Shown here: piece by piece, positions 1-11,368 of the stretch | Position numbering within the stretch: position 1 is the first letter of the stretch | How the letters are laid out: the number at the start of each line of letters is the position of its first letter | Assembly: GCA_936435175.1 (NCBI GenBank) | Contig: OW386565.1 | Coordinates: 930,001 to 994,000 of the forward strand | Direction of reading: 5' to 3' | Length of the DNA: 64,000 nucleotides | Source: Glyphotaelius pellucidus | Lineage: Eukaryota > Arthropoda > Insecta > Trichoptera > Limnephilidae | The notes under the pieces: generated by a model | The model's input: the letters and a program-made list of their open reading frames with translations, nothing else | Told to the model about the DNA's origin: nothing | The model's database searches: none | Program-made: the position numbers and the translations under genes

Positions 1-330
1 CTTTAGTCGTGTTTGGTGACTAGATCTGAATAGCCAGGTACATATTCCACTTCTCAAAAAAGTTAGTTTTATTGTGCCTGAAGGTTTAGCCTTATTAATG
101 GAAATGCCTTTGGAAGTGTTTGGTGACATGATTTGAATAGCCATTACATTACTGTACATTTTCCACATCTCCTTCCCCTCCCCACTATCTTCAGCCTCAC
201 AACATACAAAAGTTGGGGATGCCTTAGTTCCACTGGTCCTAAACGGCTGGCAGCAGTTGGGATTCTTGACTTAAATTCAGATAAAAAAGTTATATTGTAT
301 GCAAGTAGGAATTTTTAGCGGTTTATTGCT
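1..330 (+). repeat. Degenerate SINE-body fragments
   Basis: Two overlapping diverged matches (about 1-60 and 115-290) to the body of the tRNA-headed SINE whose best copy lies at 26191-26591. Shared landmarks are the phrase around 'gtttggtgac' followed by 'ctgaatagccaggtac', the pyrimidine-rich stretch, and 'cttcagcctcacaacatac'. No tRNA head or A-tail is present. A short open frame at 133-318 falls in this repeat and is not a gene. Confidence 0.6.
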
Positions 331-419
331 AAGCCTATTGCACGTATAAGTATGTCGTATTTTGTTTTTGCCGCATGCTTCTTCGGAGAGTCGTTATTAT
401 TTGTAGTAAAAATATTTTT

Positions 420-645
420 ACAGCGGATTTTTACTCAAGATGCCTTCAGTTATAAGTATATCAACTTTGGTTGTACGGCAGTAATCCTCTTTGCATACTT
501 ACTTGAAGATATAATCTTTTAGGGGATCAACTTTCGGAGGGATCAACTGTCGGGAGAATAAACAGACAGGGGGATCAACTGTCGGCGGACTAACTGTTGG
601 GGTATCAATTGTCGCCGGAACAACTACCGTGAAACCGCCTGTAGT
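420..645. repeat. Dispersed repeat with GGATCAACTGTCG motif, copy 1
   Basis: A second copy lies at 31625-31855. Both contain 'tttggttgtacgg' then 'cctctttgcat', followed by several degenerate iterations of GGATCAACTGTCG. On the minus strand the motif region reads as Thr-Val-Asp-Pro-Pro-like iterations in one frame, so it may be a decayed coding piece of an unrecognised TE. The family is not identified. Confidence 0.55.
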
Positions 646-1240
646 TTTATAAGAAGAAATAATATCCCCCAGCTTAGCAATAGCATTTTCTGTTTCTGAC
701 CTTTCGGAACTGGTTATAAGACGAGATCTTTTGACGTTCTAGGTAGAGGCTGGGACGATATTTTAATAATTTTTAGAATGAATTGGGTAGATAATAATAT
801 ACTAATTATGTAAATCAGATTTTGTGAATCAATGTAACAACTGATTGTTTTAGGTGGTTTGGGAATGTATTGTATTGAAACTAGGATTACAAATGTATGC
901 AATGGGACTCGCTATAAGTGGTTTCAATATTTCAGCAGATTTGAGGAAACTTTGTCTGGCCCACAGGCATTTTCTATCGTTTTCATGACTTCATCAGTCG
1001 TTGTTTGAATCTCGTCTGTTTTAAGATTAAGAACAGTTGTAGGTATGTTGGCTACTTAAGGTTCACTTTTCTTACATTTCCCAAGGATTTTATTTGTGAG
1101 AGAGGTTCCTACTGAAGTGAACCTACTCCTAACAAAATTATCCATTATTTTGGGGTTGTTAGAGCTACTTGTGTTTTTAATATCCAATTGCACGATATTG
1201 CACGAAAGACGATTTGCTTTTTTTTGGATTTTGGTAAATT
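646..1240. other. No recognisable feature
   Basis: AT-rich DNA with only short open frames (for example 714-902 minus and 1096-1332 plus) that lack recognisable domains. The end of the second frame runs into the first spacer block of the megasatellite. I see no coding, RNA or TE signature here. Confidence 0.5.
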
Positions 1241-1247
1241 TACGAGA

Positions 1248-4200
1248 TATTTCCCTGAAATGTTTTGCAGTTATCTCCTGTAACTATCTTGTTAAGAATG
1301 ATGAAATAAGTACAACGGAATGTTTTCACTAACTAAGTTTGTGATAAACATATTTCCCTGAAATGTTTTGCAGTTATCTCCTGTAACTATCTTGTTAAGA
1401 ATGATGAAATAAGTACAGCGGAATGTTTTCACTAACTAAGTTTGTGATAAATAAGTACAGCGGAATGTTTTCACTAACTAAGTTTGTGATAAATAAGTAC
1501 AGCGGAATGTTTTCACTAACTAAGTTTGTGATAAATAAGTACAGCGGAATGTTTTCACTAACTAAGTTTGTGATAAACATGTACAGCGGAATGTTTTCAC
1601 TAACTAAGTTTGTGATAAATAAGTACAGCGGAATGTTTTCACTAACTAAGTTTGTGATAAATAAGTACAGCGGAATGTTTTCACTAACTAAGTTTGTGAT
1701 AAATAAGTACAGCGGAATGTTTTCACTAACTAAGTTTGTGATAAATAAGTACAGCGGAATGTTTTCACTAACTAAGTTTGTGATAAATAAGTACAGCGGA
1801 ATGTTTTCACTAACTAAGTTTGTGATAAATAAGTACAGCGGAATGTTTTCACTAACTAAGTTTGTGATAAACATGTACAGCGGAATGTTTTCACTAACTA
1901 AGTTTGTGATAAATAAGTACAGCGGAATGTTTTCACTAACTAAGTTTGTGATAAATAAGTACAGCGGAATTTTTTCACTAACTAAGTTTGTGATAAATAA
2001 GTACAGCGGAATGTTTTCACTAACTAAGTTTGTGATAAACATGTACAGCGGAATGTTTTCACTAACTAAGTTTGTGATAAATAAGTACAGCGGAATGTTT
2101 TCACTAACTAAGTTTGTGATAAATAAGTACAGCGGAATGTTTTCACTAACTAAGTTTGTGATAAACATATTTCCCTGAAATGTTTTGCAGTTATCTCCTG
2201 TAACTATATTGTTAAGAATGATGAAATAAGTACAGCGGAATGTTTTCACTAACTAAGTTTGTGATAAATAAGTACAGCGGAATGTTTTCACTAACTAAGT
2301 TTGTGATAAATAAGTACAGCGGAATGTTTTCACTAACTAAGTTTGTGATAAATAAGTACAGCGGAATGTTTTCACTAACTAAGTTTGTGATAAACATGTA
2401 CAGCGGAATGTTTTCACTAACTAAGTTTGTGATAAATAAGTACAGCGGAATGTTTTCACTAACTAAGTTTGTGATAAATAAGTACAGCGGAATGTTTTCA
2501 CTAACTAAGTTTGTGATAAATAAGTACAGCGGAATGTTTTCACTAACTAAGTTTGTGATAAACATGTACAGCGGAATGTTTTCACTAACTAAGTTTGTGA
2601 TAAATAAGTACAGCGGAATGTTTTCACTAACTAAGTTTGTGATAAACATGTACAGCGGAATGTTTTGCAGTTATCTCCTGTAACTATATTGTTAAGAATG
2701 ATGAAATAAGTACAGCGGAATGTTTTCACTAACTAAGTTTGTGATAAATAAGTACAGCGGAATGTTTTCACTAACTAAGTTTGTGATTAATAAGTACAGC
2801 GGAATGTTTTCACTAACTAAGTTTGTGATAAATAAGTACAGCGGAATGTTTTCACTAACTAAGTTTGTGATAAATAAGTACAGCGGAATGTTTTCACTAA
2901 CTAAGTTTGTGATAAACATGTACAGCGGAATGTTTTCACTAACTAAGTTTGTGATAAACATGTACAGCGGAATGTTTTCACTAACTAAGTTTGTGATAAA
3001 TAAGTACAGCGGAATGTTTTCACTAACTAAGTTTGTGATAAATAAGTACAGTGGAATGTTTTCACTAACTAAGTTTGTGATAAATAAGTACAGCGGAATG
3101 TTTTCACTAACTAAGTTTGTGATAAATAAGTACAGCGAAATGTTTTCACTAACTAAGTTTGTGATAAATAAGTACAGCGGAATGTTTTCACTAACTAAGT
3201 TTGTGATAAATAAGTACAGCGGAATCTTTTCACTAACTAAGTTCGTGATAAATAAGTACAGCGGAATGTTTTCACTAACTAAGTTTGTGATAAACATGTA
3301 CAGCGGAATGTTTTCACTAACTAAGTTTGTGATAAATAAGTACAGCGGAATGTTTTCACTAACTAAGTTTGTGATAAATAAGTACAGCGGAATGTTTTCA
3401 CTAACTAAGTTTGTGATAAACATGTACAGCGGAATGTTTTCACTAACTAAGTTTGTGATAAACATGTACAGCGGAATGTTTTCACTAACTAAGTTTGTGA
3501 TAAATAAGTACAGCGGAATGTTTTCACTAACTAAGTTTGTGATAAATAAGTACAGCGGAATGTTTTCACTAACTAAGTTTGTGATAAACATATTTCCCTG
3601 AAATGTTTTGCAGTTATCTCCTGTAACTATATTGTTAAGAATGATGAAATAAGTACAGCGGAATGTTTTCACTAACTAAGTTTGTGATAAACATATTTCC
3701 CTGAAATGTTTTGCAGTTATCTCCTGTAACTATATTGTTAAGAATGATGAAATAAGTACAGCGGAATGTTTTCACTAACTAAGTTTGTGATAAATAAGTA
3801 CAGCGGAATGTTTTCACTAACTAAGTTTGTGATAAATAAGTACAGCGGAATGTTTTCACTAACTAAGTTTGTGATAAACATGTACAGCGGAATGTTTTCA
3901 CTAACTAAGTTTGTGATAAATAAGTACAGCGGAATGTTTTCACTAACTAAGTTTGTGATAAACATATTTCCCTGAAATGTTTTGCAGTTATCTCCTGTAA
4001 CTATATTGTTAAGAATGATGAAATAAGTACAGCGGAATGTTTTCACTAACTAAGTTTGTGATAAACATATTTCCCTGAAATGTTTTGCAGTTATCTCCTG
4101 GAACTATATTGTTAAGAATGATGAAATAAGTACAGCGGAATGTTTTCACTAACTAAGTTTGTGATAAATAAGTACAGCGGAATGTTTTCACTAACTAAGT

Positions 4201-4341
4201 TTGTGATAAATAAGTACAGCGGAATGTTTTCACTAACTAAGTTTGTGATAAATAAGTACAGCGGAATGTTTTCACTAACTAAGTTTGTGATAAATAAGTA
4301 CAGCGGAATGTTTTCACTAACTAAGTTTGTGATAAACATGT
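1248..4341. repeat. 42-bp megasatellite with interspersed spacer blocks
   Basis: About 62 copies of a 42-bp unit (core AGTACAGCGGAATGTTTTC followed by ACTAACTAAGTTTGTGATAAA) are grouped into runs of 1, 18, 10, 21, 1, 5, 1 and 5. The runs are separated by about 60-bp spacer blocks ('atttccctgaaatgttttgc' then 'agttatctcctgtaactat') starting near 1248, 1350, 2166, 2664, 3589, 3692, 3964 and 4067. Units differ mainly at one dinucleotide pair (AAATAAGTA versus AAACATGTA). As 42 is a multiple of three, both strands stay open as 14-residue repeats (FSLTKFVINKYSGM plus; FITNLVSENIPLYL minus). These are consequences of the period, not evidence of a protein. The block at 2664 is a chimera joined through the shared AATGTTTT. 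Confidence 0.95.
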
Positions 4342-4570
4342 ATTTTATCTCTATATGATTGAAATAAATTAACATTTTTCTTAAAAAAATAATATATTTA
4401 AATGAATGACATCATACACAGCTAATGATTTAGAAAATAATTTTAAAATACAAGAATATGAATGTGTCAACACCGATTCATGTAATGAAATTATTTCAAC
4501 GAATCTCAATAATATTTCATTTTTCATATTAACATACTAAGTATGGAACGACATTGGGATAACTCTAACG

Positions 4571-4760
4571 CAGGGTTTCCCAAACTTTTTCCGCAACGGA
4601 ACACTTTGCGAACCCGTAAATCTTAATGGAACACTTGGCTTATTTTTTCGATTGGACATTTTTTAATAGCAAAAATTAAAAAAAAAAAGTTATTAAGCAC
4701 TTTTAAAAAACTAAATCCCTACATGCCCTAACAAACTTTCAAAAATCACGAAAATTAATC
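4571..4760 (+). mobile_element. hAT left-end fragment
   Basis: Starts with the hAT-like terminus CAGGGTTTCCCAAACTTTTT and continues with CCGCAACGGAACACTTTGCG. It is nearly the same as the left end of the complete element at 45511-47928. No matching right terminus or TSD was found nearby, so this is a truncated copy. Confidence 0.7.
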
Positions 4761-4899
4761 AAACAGTTAATTGGTCAGGCCTACACTGACTTTACACGTG
4801 AGGCAGAGAACAGTATCATAACAGACCCCACTGGATTTGGTCTCCACGAACGATAAACGCCGCGACTGCGACAAACTTAATCACATGAACCTGAAAACC

Positions 4900-5215
4900 A
4901 ATACAATGGATATTCTGAAATCGCAGAAGGTTTCGCAAATTACTTTCATCAGTATTTAGCGACAATGTTCCCCAACTTGATATTTCCTCTATAGCTTCTT
5001 CATCGTACAATGCTTTACCTGTTCAAATTCACGAAATTAACGATGACGATATTGTTTCCGCTTTTCATAAGCTAAAACCAAAATACTCCGTCGGCCCAGA
5101 TTGTATACCACCATACTCGAGAGATACTCAAATTATTTCATTCAACCTCTAAAGCACATTTTTAACCTTTCAATTCGTAATAATATCTTTCCTGAAATGT
5201 ATAAATAAAAATACG
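4900..5215 (+). pseudogene. LINE reverse transcriptase N-terminal fragment
   Basis: The plus strand reads, with disruptions, as the finger region of a Jockey/R1-like RT. It includes ...DDDIVSAFHKLKPKYSVGPD followed by CIPP, and then a run resembling 'PLKHIFNLSIRNNIFPEMYK' after a frameshift. It ends at a stop near 5208. No catalytic motif is present. The following segment is an endonuclease piece, which should precede the RT in an intact element, so the locus is rearranged. Confidence 0.6.
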
Positions 5216-5578
5216 AGAGAAATAAGAATCACACTACATCTTGCTTAGATCATATATGGACTAACATAAATATTAAAGATATCGACAAAATAACATCGAT
5301 TATTTGGAAAACTGATATAATCGATCACCATGCATTTTTCTTTATGAATTAAACGTAAAAAAAATAATTTAACAACTAAACAATCCTCCACAAATATGAC
5401 TACTTTATCAGAAAAACTAAGAAATGAACAAAGAGTTTAACAGTTATGATACCGAAACTGGCTTAAGAGACTTTAAAATACACCCTCAAAACACATAAAA
5501 AATTCGACCACTAAAAATATAGTCCACATAAAATCAAAACTTAGAATTTTAAAGCCTTGGATAACCCAAGGACTTATA
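5216..5578 (+). pseudogene. LINE endonuclease and linker fragment
   Basis: Decayed reading frames contain an APE-endonuclease-like signature (SCLDHIWTN..., then a TDIIDHHAFF-like motif where the catalytic Asp-His pair is expected). A linker typical of LINE ORF2 follows (LRILKPWITQGLI). It sits downstream of an RT N-terminal piece, which is the reverse of normal ORF2 order. It is interrupted by stops and is not functional. Confidence 0.55.
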
Positions 5579-6030
5579 ATGTTTACCATTATTAAAAATG
5601 TACTTTGGTGGAAGAGGTACGTCGATGATGTGGTCTGTGTTTGGTTAGGAACCGAACGACAACTCAATTCCTTCCTGCTCCTAATAAACTCTTTCCATAA
5701 ACAAGTTAAATTCACCATAGAAATAGGAATCAATTCTACCTTAAACTTTTTAGATCTTACATTATCAATCATAAATAATAAAATTGTATTTAAAATCTAC
5801 CGCAAATCTACCTTATAACCATTCACTATTCCTCTAACCACCCCCTCTCCCACAAACATTCAGCTTTCCATTCTATGTATGTTACACAGATTGGTTACTG
5901 GTTATTGGTTCCTTTATCAAATACCAACTTCGCAGTAGAACTCTCCGCGATCAAACAAATCGCAATTAATAACTGGTACGATCCAAATACAGTCAACAAC
6001 ATCCTAAGTAAAAAATTTTGAAAAATTATC
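5579..6030 (+). pseudogene. Penelope-like element reverse transcriptase fragment
   Basis: An open frame at 5579-5818 carries WKRYVDDVVCVW, the catalytic YxDD box with Penelope-type context, followed by NFLDLTLSIINNKIVFKIYR, which matches the Penelope 'FLDL...YRK' segment. After a frameshift near 5815, a second stretch matches the next conserved region (IHYSSNHPLSHK and later LSAIKQIAINNWY). The RT N-terminus is missing. The GIY-YIG endonuclease half of such an element is found 2.6 kb downstream at 8680-9100. Either inserted DNA separates them or they are two copies. Confidence 0.75.
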
Positions 6031-6094
6031 CAAATTTTTTTTTTTATTCTCATAATAATAATATAACAACTAATGAAATTTATAATATATAATT

Positions 6095-6250
6095 TAATAT
6101 TCCATTTGTTATTTCGGCTACTGGCATTATACCTAGCTCTCTAATTAAAAATTTAGGCTTATTAGATTTATCAAAGAATCTTTATATAAAGATGCAAAAA
6201 TCAGTCATATTAAACACATGTAGGATTACGAAAGATTTTTTAAATATTTA
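6095..6250 (+). pseudogene. LINE ORF2 C-terminal fragment
   Basis: The plus strand reads PFVISATGIIPSSLIKNLGL, then DLSKNLYIKMQKSVILNTCR. This is a recognisable C-terminal tail seen in some insect non-LTR retrotransposon ORF2 proteins ('VISATGVIP...MQKAVILGTCRIVRRFL'). The rest of the ORF is absent. It lies in AT-rich DNA within the Penelope-derived region. Confidence 0.5.
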
Positions 6251-6291
6251 TATTGAGGGATCAGTAGGATTTATCGGTTCAGTTAGGAGTT

Positions 6292-6522
6292 CTATTGAGC
6301 CGAACCCTCTGATATGAAAATATCTGGAGTCGGTGAAGTATTTTCCCATATGGTCTCTGGTAGGTTGACGTGTTGTTCTTGTATTGTTTTGAATTTATTA
6401 TACTTATACAATGCAATTACATCGCGTGGATTGACTAGATGATCATTTGTGGAAAAGTGTGTGGAAGGGTAAAATTTTTCCTGTGGGAAAGATTTAACCC
6501 GGACATAACGTCTAGAGAACAA
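6292..6522 (-). CDS. Small unassigned open frame
   Basis: An uninterrupted 76-codon frame with no family I recognise. Its composition is ordinary (Pro/Thr/Asn-rich C-terminus ending EGSAQ) and it shows no signal peptide or membrane segment. It sits between a LINE tail fragment and a GC-rich repeat, so a decayed TE gene is more likely than a host gene. Confidence 0.2.
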   Translation of the reverse strand: MFSRRYVRVKSFPQEKFYPSTHFSTNDHLVNPRDVIALYKYNKFKTIQEQHVNLPETIWENTSPTPDIFISEGSAQ

Positions 6523-6671
6523 TTAAAAATAATAATATAACAACTAATATGGCGCAGAATCTTGTACATTAATATTTTTTTCCCAAAAAAGCGTTAAAAA
6601 TCTTCCACCAGATATCAAACCAGCATTTTACACTAATAATAGTATTGTTAAGTTTTTAATGAACGGTAAGG

Positions 6672-6780
6672 CAGTGGTGGACTAAGGGGGGCGGGGGGGG
6701 GGGGCGGCCCGCCCCGGGCCCCCGGTCCTGAAGGGCCCCCCAAACGCCTCCATGTTCCCTTCATCAAATCCTTAACAAGG
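6672..6780 (+). mobile_element. Possible hAT terminus with G/C-rich run
   Basis: CAGTGGTGGACTAAGGGGGG resembles hAT ends of the CAGTGGCGTA type, and is followed by a run of about ten G and then C-rich DNA (6683-6740). No opposite terminus or TSD was located. The G-run could form a G-quadruplex. Confidence 0.35.
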
Positions 6781-6794
6781 CTTTAAGGCACCAG

Positions 6795-7690
6795 GACATT
6801 GTTAAAAAAATGTCATTTTGATTTCATTTTCAGAAAGATGCGCTTGTTGAGAATGATTTCACAAAATATTTTAAAGAAATTCGGAAAATTGGCGGAGATA
6901 CAGCATTTTATGTGAAACCGTTTGAAACAGTTTGTATGTTGAATTATCCTTCAGCAAAACTTTGAATGCGTTTTTCTCTAAACTTTTTTAACTCGCTTTT
7001 CAATCGGTTGACAACATATTAAACCAACTATTCATCCGATTTGCATGCACTCATTCGTAAACCGTTCGAAAATTCAGTGTCTATGGCACCATGTAGAGGA
7101 ATTTCGATATCTAAAAAAAAAGGCCGAAAGTTTTTAACGTTCATAAAAAAAAGAACAAGACACGTGGTGTCAAAGTCAGGGCCGGATTAAACATGTCGGG
7201 GCCCATAGGAAATGCACCTTTCTGGGCCCCTTTACCATAGGGGCTCCTAGCCGATGCATGACCCCTGGGCAGTGGCCTGCACTGCCTTACGGACAACACG
7301 GCCCGGCCAGGGCCGGAATAAACATGTCGGGGCGCCTAGGCAATGCACGTCTCGGGGCCCCTTTACCCTAGGGGCCCTAGACAGTTTCCTACACTGCCTT
7401 AAGGATAAGTAACTGGTAACTGGATTTTCGAACAGTTTAAGACTTGGTGCATGGTGCATGCAAATCGGATGTTTTTCTAATATGTAGTCAATCAGGTTGA
7501 AAAACGTAGTTTCGATTAAAACGCGTTCAAGTTTTGTGAAGGATAGTTCAACATAAAAACTGTTTAAAACGGTTTCGTATAAAATGCTGTATCTCCGTCA
7601 ATTTTACGAATTTTCTTAAAACATTTTGTGAGAGCATTATTAACAAATGCATCTTTCAGAAAATGAAATTAAAAAATGACTTTTTTAACG
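6795..7690. mobile_element. Large foldback element (about 280-bp inverted arms)
   Basis: The segment 6795-7075 reappears as an imperfect reverse complement at 7425-7690. Landmarks are 'cattttcagaaagatgc' against its complement near 7655, 'gatacagcattttat' against 'ataaaatgctgtatctc', and 'catccgatttgcatgca' against 'tgcatgcaaatcggatg'. The loop (7076-7424) is GC-rich and holds two related blocks beginning CAGGGCCGGA(T/A)TAAAC at 7178 and 7307. Arms look about 80% identical by eye. The open frames here have no recognisable domain. Confidence 0.75.
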
Positions 7691-7927
7691 TGTCCTGGCC
7701 GAGAATTCAAATTTCTTCGAACGATGGTCTTGCGACCGTACCCTTGAAACTGTACAGGGCGGTTCCGATGAAAAAGATTAATCAGCATTTTAACATAATA
7801 ACTCAATATCAATTTTATTTCATTCAACATTTTTTGCTTCGATAAATACCTAAAATCACAAATGCTCAAACACGTGATGATAAAAGTTTTGTAATTATTT
7901 TTTGATTAAAAGTATTTATAATTTTTC

Positions 7928-8333
7928 AATAATGTCTAATCAAAATAAGAATGTATTTTTTTAAAATTAGTTTGTAAGACCGTACAATAATGTCTAATCA
8001 AAATAAGAATGTATTTTTTTAAAATTAGTTTGTAAGACCGTACAATAATGTCTAATCAAAATAAGAATGTATTTTTTTAAAATTAGTTTGTAAGACCGTA
8101 CAATAATGTCTAATCAAAATAAGAATGTATTTTTTTAAAATTAGTTTGTAAGACCGTACAATAATGTCTAATCAAAATAAGAATGTATTTTTTTAAAATT
8201 AGTTTGTAAGACCGTACAATAATGTCTAATCAAAATAAGAATGTATTTTTTTAAAATTAGTTTGTAAGACCGTACAATAATGTCTAATCAAAATAAGAAT
8301 GTATTTTTTTAAAATTAGTTTGTAAGACCGTAC
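7928..8333. repeat. 58-bp minisatellite, 7 copies
   Basis: Exact period of 58 bp with units starting at 7928, 7986, 8044, 8102, 8160, 8218 and 8276. The unit begins AATAATGTCTAATCAAAATA and ends TTTGTAAGACCGTAC. Copies are essentially identical, implying recent amplification. CAATAA is present at both borders of the parent segment (left 'ttcaataatg', right 'tacaataaaac'). Confidence 0.97.
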
Positions 8334-8659
8334 AATAAAACAGTATTATTGTAAATAAATAGACATACTGAAATATTTTCGCACAAAACAAGGGCGCGGA
8401 TCTTTTTTTAAATGATTTTATTTGAACTAAAATTAAAATTCTGAAAAGCAGCTTTTCCAAATAATTTATTGATTTGTTGTACTGCATGATTATATGATTT
8501 GAAATATATGTTGCATAATACAAAATTTAGTTTGAAGTTTTAACAAATCTGCCGACGACCTACGATAAAATCTTATTGTACTCAAAATAAACATCTTTTT
8601 TCAAAATTTAAAAAACAGTTTTACTAGATAAAAGAACAGTTTTTCGAAATCAATTAAGA

Positions 8660-9200
8660 ATTGCCTTCTTTAGGATTTGATCAAGAGAACCAGAGGCCCG
8701 TGTGAACTGAATAAAAAGCTTGTAAAATTACATCAACTTCTTAAAGTAGGGGGGGGGACTCATTCGGCTTTACCGCCCCGGCCCTCTGATCGGGCCAGTG
8801 ATTGTCCCGCGCATTATATTGGCAAAACGGCACGTAACATTAACACCCGTGTCAAAGAGCATCTTAGGTGTTTACACAGCAATGGCTTCTCGGAATTTGC
8901 AAACCACCTGGTAGAAACAGACAAAAAATTCGATAAAAACTCAGGCGTCACCCTTTTTCATTAAAACACGATAGGTATCAGATTGGATAATTTAGAAGCT
9001 CTAGAATTAAGGAAAGCCAAAAATATTAATAGTAAGGTAATTAATAATCAAATCAATTTAAATTATAGTCCAATACTAAGGTTGTTCCCTTTTGACTAAA
9101 AACATTCCCTTTCCTTTCCCAATTCTCCATCTACACTTATCCCTACTTCCTCCTCCACTTGAGTGGTCCAGCCCATTTTGTTTTAAACCATATGTATATT
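8660..9200 (+). pseudogene. Penelope-like GIY-YIG endonuclease fragment
   Basis: An open frame at 8677-8964 carries HYIGKTARNINTRVKEHLR, the catalytic second half of a GIY-YIG nuclease with the conserved Arg, followed by FANHLVETDKKF. After a stop, the element-specific C-terminal tail continues (LDNLEALELRKAKNI, then NYSPILRLF). The first 'GIY' strand is damaged (CPAHYIG). In Penelope-like elements this domain follows the RT and cleaves the target. The 3' flank is interrupted at 9208 by a hAT insertion and resumes at 12536. Confidence 0.75.
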
Positions 9201-9208
9201 ATCTATAA
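9201..9208. repeat. Left TSD of hAT 9209-12527
   Basis: ATCTATAA occurs directly before the left CAGTGTTCC terminus and again at 12528-12535 directly after the right terminus. This is a perfect 8-bp duplication, the length typical of hAT elements. Confidence 0.9.
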
Positions 9209-9849
9209 CAGTGTTCCGCAAAGTGTGTGCCGCGGCACAGTGGTGTACCGTGGTCGTAAGCTGGTGTGCCTCACCGCAATGCTACTATAACAAAATAATA
9301 TTGCGACGCTGTACCAGCTTAGGCGATCCGACTATCGGATCGGTAATAAAAGAGGCCAGTCGGACATATTCGCTCATTTAAATGAGCTCAACCAAGAAGC
9401 AAGGCAAGAGTTCTAATACTTTAACGTCATCGGATAAGATTGAAAGCTTTCGCGCTAAGTTGTCGTTACGGATCAGTCACGCCCAATGGTATGTAGTAAT
9501 GAAATGTACCCACATATCATGGCTGCCGATGCAATAAACAAAGTGCAGGCTTTTATAGTAAAACACTCGAAGCACAGGCTAGGAAAACGCAGCAGAAAAA
9601 ATGAACTCTTATTTTCCTGTGACCTGCAACCTATGAACTGGGTTTGAAATCCATTCTCAAGTAGCATTTCCCTTGGACATTTACCGATAAACGAGCAGGG
9701 AGAATTCTGAAGACAAAAATTGATCAGACATTAAACGTAAAATTTTCCGAAACAAAACTAGCACATTTTTGACTACGCATAAAAAATGAGTATCTACTGC
9801 TTTCAAAGCGTGCTATTGCAATTATCTTACCATTTGAAACGAATTGGGG

Positions 9850-11347
9850 TTTTCAACTCGCACTACAAAGAGAAGGCCTAAGAACGATCGCCGAAGAGAT
9901 GAGAGAAGCATTATCAACGATTGCTCCAAATTTCAACTCGCACTACAAAGAGAAGGCCTAAGAACGATCGCCGAAGAGATGAGAGAAGCATTATCAACGA
10001 TTGCTCCAAATTTCAACTCGCACTACAAAGAGAAGGCCTAAGAACGATCGCCGAAGAGATGAGAGAAGCATTATCAACGATTGCTCCAAATTTCAACTCG
10101 CACTACAAAGAGAAGGCCTAAGAACGATCGCCGAAGAGATGAGAGAAGCATTATCAACGACTGCTCCAAATTTCAACTCGCACTACAAAGAGAAGGCCTA
10201 AGAACGATCGCCGAAGAGATGAGAGAAGCATTATCAACAATTATCTTACCATTTGAAACGAATTGGGGTTTTCAACTCGCACTACAAAGAGAAGGCCTAA
10301 GAACGATCGCCTTAGGCCTTATGAGAGAAGCATTATCAACGATTGCTCCAAATTTCAACTCGCACTACAAAGAGAAGGCCTAAGAACGATCGCCTTAGGC
10401 CTTATGAGAGAAGCATTATCAACGATTGCTCCAAATTTCAACTCGCACTACAAAGAGAAGGCCTAAGAACGATCGCCTTAGGCCTTATGAGAGAAGCATT
10501 ATCAACGATTGCTCCAAATTTCAACTCGCACTACAAAGAGAAGGCCTAAGAACGATCGCCTTAGGCCTTATGAGAGAAGCATTATCAACGATTGCTCCAA
10601 ATTTCAACTCGCACTACAAAGAGAAGGCCTAAGAACGATCGCCTTAGGCCTTATGAGAGAAGCATTATCAACGATTGCTCCAAATTTCAACTCGCACTAC
10701 AAAGAGAAGGCCTAAGAACGATCGCCTTAGGCCTTATGAGAGAAGCATTATCAACGATTGCTCCAAATTTCAACTCGCACTACAAAGAGAAGGCCTAAGA
10801 ACGATCGCCTTAGGCCTTATGAGAGAAGCATTATCAACGATTGCTCCAAATTTCAACTCGCACTACAAAGAGAAGGCCTAAGAACGATCGCCTTAGGCCT
10901 TATGAGAGAAGCATTATCAACGATTGCTCCAAATTTCAACTCGCACTACAAAGAGAAGGCCTAAGAACGATCGCCTTAGGCCTTATGAGAGAAGCATTAT
11001 CAACGATTGCTCCAAATTTCAACTCGCACTACAAAGAGAAGGCCTAAGAACGATCGCCTTAGGCCTTATGAGAGAAGCATTATCAACGATTGCTCCAAAT
11101 TTCAACTCGCACTACAAAGAGAAGGCCTAAGAACGATCGCCTTAGGCCTTATGAGAGAAGCATTATCAACGATTGCTCCAAATTTCAACTCGCACTACAA
11201 AGAGAAGGCCTAAGAACGATCGCCGAAGAGATGAGAGAAGCATTATCAACGATTGCTCCAAATTTCAACTCGCACTACAAAGAGAAGGCCTAAGAACGAT
11301 CGCCTTAGGCCTTATGAGAGAAGCATTATCAACGATTGCTCCAAATT
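9850..11347. repeat. 80/83-bp array from hAT transposase coding sequence
   Basis: About 18 units begin TTCAACTCGCACTACAAAGA. Two forms exist. The 80-bp form has GCCGAAGAGATGAG (five units at 9850-10238 and one at 11186). The 83-bp form has GCCTTAGGCCTTATGAG (most units from 10271 onward). A unique leader, 'attatcttaccatttgaaac', occurs at 9823 and again at 10240, so a block containing the leader was itself duplicated. The unit encodes QLALQREGLRTIAEEMREAL followed by STIAPNF in the transposase frame. Neither period keeps that frame in every copy, so the array destroys the ORF. Confidence 0.95.
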
Positions 11348-11368
11348 TTGATCGCCTGTGCTCAGTTA

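Noticed and set aside
1395..4375. Long open frames on both strands over the 42-bp array as a repeat protein
   Set aside because: The openness follows from a 42-bp period without stops; both strands are open, there is no promoter, start context or domain, and spacers break the frames.
7928..8333. CRISPR array
   Set aside because: Units are contiguous with no unique spacers, and the window is clearly eukaryotic. The same holds for all other arrays.
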